Below, one piece after another: positions 45,396 to 54,929 of a stretch of 64,000 bases of DNA. Where the stretch lies: positions 62,001 to 126,000 of the forward strand of contig JAQFVV010000354.1 of NCBI GenBank assembly GCA_028023455.1. Reading direction: 5' to 3'. Under the pieces are notes generated by a model. That model was not told the origin of the DNA, did not search any database, and worked only from the letters and a program-made list of their open reading frames with translations. This DNA comes from Epiperipatus broadwayi (Eukaryota; Onychophora; Udeonychophora; Euonychophora; Peripatidae). Numbering within the stretch: the stretch's first letter is position 1; each line of letters starts with the position of its first letter. The position numbers were made by a program, and so were the translations under genes.

Positions 45396-45919
45396 CAAAT
45401 TATTTTGTATAGTCAGTACAAAACTCATTTCTAGAGTATTTTCTCTCTGTCACTCCTTCCTCTTTTTTGGAATTGGAATGTTCATACTCATTTTTGAATG
45501 CCTGTTTATCATCATTATTATTTAAATATAACTTTTTAATAGCTCAAATATAGTTGCAATAATATGGAAGTACTTAAAAGTCCAACAAGTTATATTTAAG
45601 CTAACCATCAATGATCACAACTATAGAATGAGCCTATCTATGATTTTATTTTGGATCATATGCAACCACACCATTTATTAATGTGTTAAAAGACAGAGCA
45701 TGGTTTACATATCCTAATGTAATTTCAGGGCAACTATAAGATATTCTGTAATCACTATAAATAATCAAAAATAAACACTAAATCTTATAATTAACAACCC
45801 CTAAATATTAAATTCTTCAGTTAATAGACGTAAATGTAATTCTTAATAGCTCAGATATAGTTGTTAATAATGCAGAAGTACTGAAACCCTCAGTGATCTG
45901 TATGTAAATTAACCATCAA
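45396..45919. other. no gene seen
   Basis: AT-rich DNA. Two short related segments, TTAATAGCTCAAATATAGTT at 45537 and TTAATAGCTCAGATATAGTT at 45843, form a dispersed direct repeat about 305 bp apart that continues for about 70 bp (TGATCACAACTATAG-type neighbours differ). Confidence 0.4.
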
Positions 45920-46185
45920 TCATTATCAACCATTATCAATCCACTGCAGGTTGAAGGTCTCTCCAAGTTCAATCCATCTTCTCCGATCTTTAGTTTTTCT
46001 TCTCCACATCACCCCTGCACACTTTCTCATCTCATCCATCCATCACACATGTGGTCTCTTTCTGGGTCTTTTACAATATCTTGGAATCCAGTTTAAGACT
46101 TCAATTGTCCATCTATTATCATTTCTTCTAGCAATATGTCCAGCCCAACTCCACTTTAGTCTTTTAATTTTTTCAATATAAGGAT
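45920..46185 (-). mobile_element. RTE-clade LINE 3' fragment
   Basis: ATCATTATCAACCATTATCA, ATCCACTGCAGGTTGAAGGT and so on match the 3' ends at 4929 and 61345 closely, up to TTTTAATTTTTTCAATATAA, where it is cut off. It is 5'-truncated to about 265 bp. Confidence 0.8.
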
Positions 46186-46186
46186 A

Positions 46187-46430
46187 CTATTTATTGGTGT
46201 ATTAACAATTTTGCATGCAAAAATGGCATGGATTATTATGAGATCATTTTTTGTAAAAAAGTTTATAGTGAATATGGTAATTAAAATAAAATGGGTAGTC
46301 AAATGCCTTCATGGCTCAACAGTTTATAAGAAGTTTGAGTATTGGCAATGCAAGCACTGAATTCAATTGCAGAATTTTATATTCCAGAGTTTGACTCTCT
46401 ATCTTCCCACTAAACCATGTAAAGAAAAAT
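46187..46430 (+). repeat. dispersed repeat S4, first copy
   Basis: Starts GGATACTATTTATTGGTGTA and runs through TTTTGCATGCAAAAATGGCA, GAATATGGTAATTAAAATAA, TTTATAAGAAGTTTGAGTAT and ATTCCAGAGTTTGACTCTCT. A close second copy lies at 48957-49200. GGCTCAACAGTTTATAAG with a later weak B-box-like TTCAATTGCAGA suggests a tRNA-derived SINE, but the boxes are poor. Confidence 0.65.
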
Positions 46431-48840
46431 AAAGATAAGTATTATGATTGGAGGGAGGGATATCAGAATGGCCATACCTGGATTGATAGAAAAATCATCA
46501 TCAGACCCAGTAAATTAAATTTAAAATTTACAAAAAAAATAGTATTTAAGTATAAGGATATAAAGTAATGTTAAAGTAACTTTTATATCCAAAAATATAT
46601 AAGAAATTTTGTGTATTATAGAAGATATATTTAAGAGAGATCATGAGAAATAAGATCTTGGAGAAATCAGCCAGTCCCTCCTCAGAGCAATTATGATTAA
46701 CTATACTTCAAACAGCATTATAAATCAGTAAAAAGTCACCCATCAACATTATTGATGAAAATATCATCATCAAAATAAATTCAATACAATAAATCAATAA
46801 AATCCAGAGTCCATCTTGTGGCTGGATTTGAAAAATACAAAATATAAATAAATCAACAGTCAATCTGGTGACTGGATTGGAAAAGGGACTTCTGTAGACC
46901 AGGCTAACTACTGAGCCTTTGCCAGCTTGGGGTAAGTATTTATACATTTATTTGGATACACCAACTTAAGTGCACATTCATGAGAATATACAATAATAAA
47001 AAATCAGAAAACAATAATGATAAAACATTAAAACATGCTGATAATCATCAATGCTCTGGCCACTTATACTGACCAACTATAAAGTTAACTTTTAGTAAGA
47101 CTAAACTAAAATAAAATATAGTGCATGGGCTTTAAGATATAATCTTAAGAGCCAACTAAGATGATGATTGATTATCACTGGATGCCCAAAAGCACTAATG
47201 TACATCTCCATTTATATATCAGCTGTTATACACAAATATAGCTCATAAGAACACAAGTTCTACTACTGTATGTTACTAAGAGATAATGGAAACATATATT
47301 CTAAAAATATTTAGCATCAGTGGAATAATTTTCATAATTGAACACAAATTTATTAACAATCAAAATTTAAAAAATGATATTAAGGTCTAGAATAAGGCTA
47401 TGTATATAATTAAACCTGATTTTGATTAACATACTACAAAAATATTACATTGTGATTTACATATGTGATTTACAAAATTCAAATTATTACATTGATTTAC
47501 ATATATGTTCCAGTAGGTTTATTTAACACTAGACAGCATGCAGAAATAAGGCTTAATATAAAATGAACATGTTTGAATTTATCAACATAATATTATTAAA
47601 AATATATTTCATAATTAATTCCATTTGAAAACTATACATAAAATTCATTTATATATGTGCATCTATGAACATATAGATGATATGAATTAATATTATTAAT
47701 TACTCTTTTTTCAGTCAATAAAAATACTTTCTTTTTTTTAAAAAAAATAAAGTCAATTTTTTTTGACAGGTAACTCAATTTTTTTTTATGACAAGTTACT
47801 CTCAATTAATTAATTATATCTTTAAACTAATCTAAAAAAAATTTTGAATTCCTCTTTTTCCTTTTTTAAAATAAATTGTCCATGAATCAATCATTCTTTT
47901 TAGATTTTAATTCAATGCAAGCAAAATTATTTACTTCTTATCCATTGTATATACATTTATCTGTGCTTCTCTTTGTGAGTTGGTCTTGGTGAGACAGGTA
48001 TAATCCCAGATTGTCATAATAAGAAAGGTGTAATTCAGGTATGATTGTTGGCATTGATCAGTTCCCTTCTGGCTAAGATTGATCCAGGAAAGTTAGCTGA
48101 TTTTTCATAACACATTTGTAGTTATGAATTATAAAAAATCTTGACCCTTTTCCACCATGTGAATTCAAACTCCACCAGTAAACTGCAGATCAGGTGCTTT
48201 CTTGCATTCTTACATCCTCATGGTAGTTTCAAGCCACCCCTTCAGATAACTTTACTATGGCCACTTTCTGCTATAGTTACCAACTAACTGCAGCTAACTC
48301 CTACAAAAATATTAGCTAACCTATTTTAACCAACTTTCATTTCAAAACTACTACCCATACATTGAAATTGGCAAATTTGTCCAGCTACTTCTCAAAATAT
48401 TAAAGCCAAACTCTTCTGGACAGCTTTTACAAAAACTACAAGCCAAACTGAACTGATATTTCTATATCAGTCCTTTTTATAAAAAATCTAGGTGATAAAA
48501 ACACCATGATTAAAATCAGTTTTCATCTTTTCAAGTCACTACTTTATCAAAGGTCTGATCTATATGTTTTTATTATCTTTAAATCACTTTTAATTGAAAG
48601 CCAATTTGAAATGTATACATGCATTTATTAAAAGATTTTCAAAAATATATATTTTTGCAATTATTAGTAGACATGCTTATTTTTAATTTTCAAAATCAAA
48701 GTTACAAATAGTAATATTTAGACCTTTTTAAATGTTTCAATTTATAATAAAGTTATTTTAAATCCAGAGTTATTTAACACTTTATTTATTATTTTTATTC
48801 CCAGTGAATGTAGAAAATGTCTACCAAAATTTGTTTGTGT
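46431..48840. other. long AT-rich stretch, no gene recognised
   Basis: A short palindromic pair occurs at 46800-46880: CCAGAGTCCATCTTGTGGCT and CAACAGTCAATCTGGTGACT are parallel direct copies. The 48000-48480 part is somewhat less AT-rich and pyrimidine-rich but has no frame or family resemblance. Confidence 0.4.
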
Positions 48841-48845
48841 TTATT

Positions 48846-48906
48846 TTTACTTTTACTTTACTTTATATATATATATTTTTACTTTTACTTTACTTTATAT
48901 ATATAT
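48846..48906. repeat. 30-bp tandem duplication
   Basis: TTTTTACTTTTACTTTACTT followed by TATATATATA is present twice in direct succession. Its TA tract continues into a CACACACA run. Confidence 0.75.
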
Positions 48907-48956
48907 GCACACACACAACTATGTTGCTGTGTGCTATGTAACCTTGATGGTTATAA

Positions 48957-49200
48957 TAAGGATAGCATTTATTGATATATTAACAATTTTGCATGCAGAA
49001 ATAGCATGGATTATTATAAGTTCATTTTTTTCTGAAAGAAGTTGATAGTGAATATGGTAATTAAAATAAAATGTGTAATGAAATGGTTTTATGGCTCTAC
49101 AGTTTATAAGAAGTTTGAGTATTGGCAGTTCCAGCACTGGATTCAATCTCAGAATTTTATATTCCAGAGTTTGACTCTATTATTACACTAAACCAGGAAG
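48957..49200 (+). repeat. dispersed repeat S4, second copy
   Basis: Parallel to 46187-46430 over its full length: GGATAGCATTTATTGATATA, TTTTGCATGCAGAAATAGCA, GAATATGGTAATTAAAATAA, TTTATAAGAAGTTTGAGTAT. By eye it is about 85 to 90 percent identical. Confidence 0.7.
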
Positions 49201-49386
49201 AGGAAGATTAAGTATGATGATTATATAGGGTAATAATGCTTTAAAGGCTTGCTTTTAATTTTGAATCGAAATAGACATAATCATGAATGAAAATATAAAA
49301 CTATTATCAAAACAAAAGACCCAAAATTGGTTATAGGAAATTGCATTCTTAGTAAATATTTGTGAACATTTGAATGCAATTAAATA
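49201..49386. other. spacer
   Basis: I see nothing that I can support. Confidence 0.5.
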
Positions 49387-49399
49387 AAAAATTACAAAG

Positions 49400-49505
49400 G
49401 TTTTTTTCTCATGTGTCATAGCATCAGCCGGGAAACAAACCCGCTAACCTGGGACAACTGCTTGTAAAGCAGCTATCACTGACCTCTCGACCACTAATGC
49501 TTGCC
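49400..49505 (-). repeat. tRNA-derived SINE, family S1, with perfect target duplication
   Basis: On the minus strand it runs from an A-box-like GGTCGAGAGGTCAGTGAT through GGTTAGCGGGTTTGTTTCCC (degraded B box) to GATGCTATGACACATGAG and an A run. AAAAATTACAAAG at 49387-49399 is repeated exactly at 49506-49518. This is the same family and orientation as the copy inside the hAT gene at 5827. Confidence 0.85.
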
Positions 49506-49682
49506 AAAAATTACAAAGTTGAAATCAATCAACTATATTAAGGTACTTCAAAAATTAAAATGATTTAAAATTAACATTGGGAGATTTTTTATTTATTTTT
49601 CATATTGCGAAAGTTAGTAAAATATGATTATTGTTAAGTTTTTATTTCATTAGTATTTGTAATTTGATTGCAAAATTTTTTT

Positions 49683-49785
49683 GCAACTTAGACATGGTTC
49701 GGTGCACTTTTGATGAGGTCCATCAAAATCAGTGATTCTAGTAGACCTCACCAAAAGTGCACTGAGTTGTGTTTAAGTTGTAGAA
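49683..49785. repeat. 38-bp-arm hairpin
   Basis: GCAACTTAGACATGGTTCGG and TGCACTTTTGATGAGGTC face GACCTCACCAAAAGTGCACT and GAGTTGTGTTTAAGTTG. The loop holds about 25 bases. It is a probable small MITE. I see no second copy here. Confidence 0.65.
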
Positions 49786-50911
49786 AGAAAAAAAACATTT
49801 CATGTCATAGACATAAAAAACAATTAACAATCACATTAAAATATGGCTAACATGTTGAATTATAATTTTGACACTATTAATATTCACTTATTGGTGAAAG
49901 ACTTTTATAATCAATTTCTTAATATCAGAGATAAAGGACAATTATTAATTTTTTATTTCTGAATCCATTCAATGTAAATATTTTAGAAGTAGATAAAGAT
50001 TTACACTCAGAAATAAATGCTACAAAGTAATAAGAACTTGAATACTGAGCTCACAAATGAATGATCCACATCAAGGATACCAAAATGGCCAATTAATCTT
50101 TATTTATTCATTTCTAAACATCTTTACAGTCAACATGCTAAAGCATTTGTTCCCAATATTTTTTGGCTATGCCCCATATAAGCATCACTAAAACCTTGTT
50201 GCCCCCTTACAATATTTAATTCTTATTATTCAAAAAATGGACTCCTATGCATATAGAGAAAGCCTAAAAGACATTTGAAAAAACAGTTGAAGTATAATGG
50301 AGTTTCAAGCCATTTAACTTGCTCCAAGGAATAATGGAGAGATAATGAGTAATGGTTATCTAAAAAGAAAAGATATCAAGAAGAAGATAGCACAGAAAGA
50401 GGGAAAATTGAAAAAACATTCTTAGATTAATTTATCAATAATAAATATAAGTACAGCATACTTTCAAATTCATTGTTACTAACTCAAAAAGTTCACTATT
50501 AATATCTCATTCTTAAATTTCTCTTCTTACAAATCAAATTGCCCACTTGTGGAACATATGCCCCACATTGGAAACCACTGTATTAAATTGAAGATTTTCA
50601 TTTTCAGCAATTCTCTTTATTTCTATTTGTGAATTGTGTTTGTTTATTTGCAATGATAATTTTTTTAAAAATTAATTTCATTCATTCAATTCATTTTTAG
50701 AATAAAAAATTAAAGACTGAAAATATGAAATAAAACTTATTTTCTTCCATCGATACAATTCAATAAAATATCTGAAAATAAAATGCAATATTCATACCAA
50801 TTGTTAATTTAATATACTTCATGCAAAAGATTAAATGTAGATTATAAATAGTCAAAATAAGAATCATAGATCACATGACCCTATTCTCTTAAGCTTGTAA
50901 GTTATAAATAC
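49786..50911. other. AT-rich stretch, no gene seen
   Basis: The 50140-50590 part has a transcript-like look: CCCAATATTTTTTGGCTATG and CCCCACATTGGAAACCACTG are similar to dispersed-element ends. I cannot assign it. Confidence 0.35.
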
Positions 50912-51196
50912 AATTAGGATTGCCAATCCTCAACAAGCTGGGTTTGAAGACATGTAGATATCTGAAAATTTCAGATTTTCCACTCAATAACTTTTAGATA
51001 AGTGCTTGTTTTTGGGTTGGTATTTTTAGATCTAGTGTCTGAACCTACGCTGGCACCTCTCTCAGGAGTGCCAAACCACAAAACCATGGTCAGGGGTTGG
51101 GGGGGAAGGGGTTCCTGACAGAGATATTTTAAATGCTGGTTCTGGCTAAGCATTTATCACAAAGCTTGTTGAGGAATTGGAAATCCTCATTGTTTA
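50912..51196. mobile_element. MITE with G-quadruplex motif in its interior
   Basis: The outer arms AGGATTGCCAATCCTCAACA and AGCT face AGCTTGTTGAGGAATTGGAA and ATCCT, about 25 bp with two differences. Inner arms also pair: AAGTGCTTGTTTTTGG and ATTTCAGATTTTCC segments are less clear. The interior is much less AT-rich and holds GGGGTTGGGGGGGAAGGGG at 51093-51111. The 60-codon minus-strand frame here is a chance product of the GC-richer interior. Confidence 0.6.
51093..51111 (+). other. G-quadruplex-forming motif
   Basis: Runs of 4, 7 and 4 G separated by TT and AA. The central run can provide two G-triplets, so four G-tracts are available on the plus strand. Confidence 0.65.
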
Positions 51197-51614
51197 TTAA
51201 ATGTAGATATTTTAAAAGATAAAAAGCAATTATTTTTTCAATTTTTAATTTTCTTATATGAGTATCACCATTAAATAATACATTCTTTGTTTAAGAAAAT
51301 ACATAATAACAGTCTAATATAACGAGAATACTAATAGCACTAAATAAGCTTTTCTGATAAATGCAACTCTAAACAAACCTTTTCAATAAATGCCAAATGA
51401 AAAGCTTGTTTAGAGCAATTAGCATAGTCATTATATTACATTTGCAATGCAAGCTTATTAAATTAAGTCATGTGATGTATGACTTGATTTTTTACTATTA
51501 TAATAACAGTCTAAATTAATGTGATTATTATAAACTATCCACTTTGAACAATTAGTACTGAATAGTTTACTAACTCTATCAAATTTTGCTTCTTTTCTTT
51601 AACTGTGGAACTCT
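51197..51614. other. no gene seen; one small nested hairpin
   Basis: Near 51365-51422, CTCTAAACAAACC faces GCTTGTTTAGAGC and AAGCTTTTC faces GAAAAGCTT in an interlocked arrangement. The rest is AT-rich. Confidence 0.4.
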
Positions 51615-51855
51615 ATAAGTAGCATTAATTTGCTTCCAAGAAATAATTAAATTTCATTTCACAATTTAATTAATAACCTACTGATCAGACCTTTGAACCT
51701 GGGAGGTCATTATCATAGTGCTCAAACATATTGTTTAGGCAATAAGATGAACACTAGGTGTATGACCTCTCAAGTGAAAAGCAATTTTTGATGAATTATT
51801 AGTTAAATTGTGAAATAAAACAATCTTTTCTTTGAAGCAAATTAATGCTACTTAT
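51615..51855. mobile_element. hairpin MITE with perfect 22-bp ends, family H6
   Basis: ATAAGTAGCATTAATTTGCT at the left is exactly complementary to AGCAAATTAATGCTACTTAT at the right, and two more bases also match. Pairing continues with gaps through TTTCACAATTTAA / TTAAATTGTGAAA. TA lies at both borders. The interior contains CCTTTGAACCTGGGAGGTCA, whose complement resembles a tRNA B box, so a tRNA-like module may be captured in the loop. The 100-codon minus-strand frame at 51799-52101 spans the MITE edge and is not a gene. Confidence 0.7.
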
Positions 51856-52055
51856 AAAATTGAATAATTTGCTATTTATTTCTTTAACAAAAACTGTTTC
51901 TATATGAAACAGTTTATTATATAATATAGGCTGATAATTACTTGGTCGAATAAAAGGCTCTTTTTCTGTATCTTTAATAAAATGGCTGCCCTGATTACCC
52001 TTTTTATATTGTAATAAATGACAATTACAAAGAATATTCCCAGTATAAAAATGAT

Positions 52056-52839
52056 TAGTTCTCTCTCCAAGCTGCCTGTACTGCCATCTTTGAATCAACA
52101 TAAATATTATGGGATATAGGGTAATTAGTTGCCATAGAAGTTTTAAAGTGTTATCATGTATAGGTTATGAATTACAACATAAAATATGATAGTATGTTTT
52201 CTACATTTATGAAATAGACTCCAAGACTCTCCTTGCAATCACAAAATTTTATAAACTACTTGAAAACATTCTTACTGCCGTACACAATTTGATTCATTTC
52301 AAACATTTCAGTAGCGTTAATAATTTTTATTAGATATTCATTACACTAGAGATTATTCATTTTTTGAATAATATGTCTATAGTGTAATTTTCACTAGACC
52401 ACTTTCGCACAAAATAGGGACTGTTTTCTATCTAATTTTAGCCCATTGTGGAGAGTTGTAATTATAAAAATATGCCTAAAGATATGTAAAAAAGTTGTAT
52501 GGTCCTTAAGCTATACATTTTGTGCTAAACCAGCACTCATCAATTGGTCCAGATCACATTCTCTTACATATGTCTTTATCATTGTTCAGTATATATAGAT
52601 TATACCCCTCAATAAGTTATTAAAAAAGGAATTACAGAAATATTATTTTAGTAACAGTTTTTCCCAATTTAAAACAAAATTTAATGTTAAAACATTGCTC
52701 CAATGTGAGTTACATTATGAAACGCACTATCATACTTTGTGATTGAGTTATATTAGCAGTTTTTGTAATAAAGAGCAAAACTATGTCACTGTGTAACACA
52801 TTCAAAGATAGCTTTATAGGCAGCGTGGAGAGAGAACTA
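52056..52839. mobile_element. MITE-like element with long inverted arms, family H4, fullest copy
   Basis: TAGTTCTCTCTCCAAGCTGC at the left mirrors GCGTGGAGAGAGAACTA at the right. The mirrored order continues with CCATCTTTGAATC / ATTCAAAGATAG and TATGATAGTATGTTTT / ACGCACTATCATA, giving arms of about 150 bp. The centre holds unrelated AT-rich DNA and a repeat shared with 37235-37330 (52525-52610), probably a later insertion. Fragments of the left arm occur at 20270 and 23455. Confidence 0.65.
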
Positions 52840-53668
52840 GGCACTGTGCTCCACTGTATACATATATAACAAAGTTTGAGCATTTATTTTTGTTTTGTAT
52901 TTGTATACATGGCAACTCCATGATTATTTATTTGTATCTTTATTTTTAATTTGCTAAGAAATTATTTTTTTCTTTTAGCTTTTTTAATACTGAGTTTATA
53001 TTTCAAAAATATAAATATTTCATCAGTTATATTTTAAAATATGTTTTAATTACTTTAAATCTGTTTTTAAATAGAGTTCGCGATTTTAACAATAAACAAT
53101 TGAATCAACTGTTTCATGTTAAAATTTAATTAAAATAATAATAAGGACAAAAAAAAAAACCCCCACACAATTTAACAATGGATCTTTTCCTTATATGCTT
53201 ATTTAGTCTTAGTTTTAAATAATTAAAGGTATTAATTAATCTGCTTCACTAAATTTTATTCTAAGTGCAAATAAAATACAGATATTATAATTTTTAAAAG
53301 ATTTCACATTTTTCTTAGCGCAGATTTAAATACTTTTATATTTGTAAATTTTGTGAAGCAATTAGATCACGTGACACAGCATATGCTTTTTAACAATATT
53401 TATTTTAGTATTTCATGTTTAGTTAAATCATAAAATTTAACGAAGAGTTCTGGTTTTTGCAACTATAAATATCATATATATATAGAGAGAATATATAATA
53501 CCTGAAAAGATAAACATTCAAAATGTTAGCTATATAAGCACAACACCAACGGCCTCTGGGTTAAAAATCCTTTATGTTCAGAAAAAAAAAATCGCTTTTC
53601 ATATTGCCATCTTAGATCTTATATATAGATTAGACATAAAAAAAAATGAGAGTGAATTTCACATCAGT
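52840..53668. other. AT-rich stretch, no gene seen
   Basis: It contains an A10 run followed by CCCCCACACA near 53150 and TATATATATA near 53475. I see no coding signal. Confidence 0.5.
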
Positions 53669-53805
53669 TGATGGATCCTTAGTTAATGTAATTTTCATTA
53701 CATTGCTCTCAAACAAGATAGAGAGTGATGTAAATGAAAATTACAGTACAGAAATATGATTCATTATTGGATAATTTCTAGTCAATTAATGATGGATCCT
53801 TAGTT
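53669..53805. mobile_element. hairpin insert flanked by 16-bp direct repeats
   Basis: TGATGGATCCTTAGTT occurs at 53669-53684 and exactly again at 53790-53805. Between them, AATGTAATTTTCATTACATT with GCTCTC faces GAGAGTGATGTAAATGAAAA and TTACA, a stem of about 26 bp. The long flanking repeat could be a target duplication, which would suit a retroposon more than a DNA transposon. It could also be part of a tandem duplication. Confidence 0.6.
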
Positions 53806-53834
53806 TCTTTGGATTGGCTTATATTTAAATTTAC

Positions 53835-54190
53835 AAGATGTAGCTTACGAGTAAAAGATTTAGATATTTGGGTAGTTGGTTGAATGAGGGTGGAAGTAAA
53901 GTTAAAAGAAGAATAGCATTGTCAAATGAGGCATTCACTAAGAGAAAGAAATATTTTGTGGACCTCTAAAGAGAGAATTAAAGAAAAATTTCCTTAAATG
54001 CTATGTGTGGGGCTATTACTGTATGGTTGTGAAATGTGGACAGTGAGTAATAAAATTAGAAACAGATTGAAAGTCTTTGAGATGTAGTTATGGAGAAGGA
54101 TGAAAAAAAAATCAATTGGATAAATAAAATAAATGAGGTTTTGAAATAAATAAATAAATAAATGATAGTTAAAATTAGAGCTAACTAGTG
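53835..54190 (+). mobile_element. non-LTR retrotransposon C-terminal fragment
   Basis: RYLGSWLNEGGSKVKRRI near 53860, KKNFLKCYVWG near 53985, then LLLYGCEMW near 54013 and KIRNRLKVFEM near 54055, with LWRRMKKKSIG at the end. This order is the well-known region after the reverse transcriptase catalytic core in animal LINEs of the type often labelled craniofacial-development-protein-2-like. Stops and a frame change break it. It is distinct from the main RTE family in this window. Confidence 0.75.
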
Positions 54191-54929
54191 AATCATTAAT
54201 ACAGCTAATATGGAAAACCATACAATACCTAAAAATTACATTATGATGCGTTTAAAAAAATCTAATTAGTGCACTATCCAACTAAATTTGAAATTAAGCA
54301 GCTTCTTGTGGCTGCCAATTTTAAAAGTACCTTGTTCCAACAACTATTTTGTTTTATTTTTCAAATGATTTTTACCACTATTCATGATGAACGTGTAATC
54401 AAATCATATTATCATTCTATCCAAAGAATAATTCAAGAGAAGTACTTCAAATGAAGCCTTAAACTTTAAAACTGTTTTGCAAATAAATTTAAAAAAAGGG
54501 TTTGAACCTATATTTTTAGAAAAGTGTAAAATAAGAGTTTTAATGCTGTGATAAGGTAAATCTTTATTTAAAATGAAAGGCCTTTATAAAAGAATTATAA
54601 TAATAATATTTTTAGCAAATATTAATATTGATTTTAATATTCTCTAAATAATTTTGTCACTTTACTTTCCCTTTAAATATTTATTTAAATTATTTTTTTC
54701 TTAAGGTATTTTTTTTTTACAACACTAAAATAAATAGAATTTAGAATTAATTTCTCATTCAATTATTAATAGTTAATATTTATTATAACTTTGATATATC
54801 TCTTTATCAATTGATTGCTATTTTGCGATATTTATTTATATTTTATAGTTAAATAAAAAATAAATATCAATATTATAATTATTCATGTAATAATTATAAT
54901 TTTATAAATATAAAACATTATAATGTTCT
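54191..54929. other. no gene seen
   Basis: AT-rich DNA. The 61-codon frame at 54269-54454 is not recognised. Confidence 0.45.
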
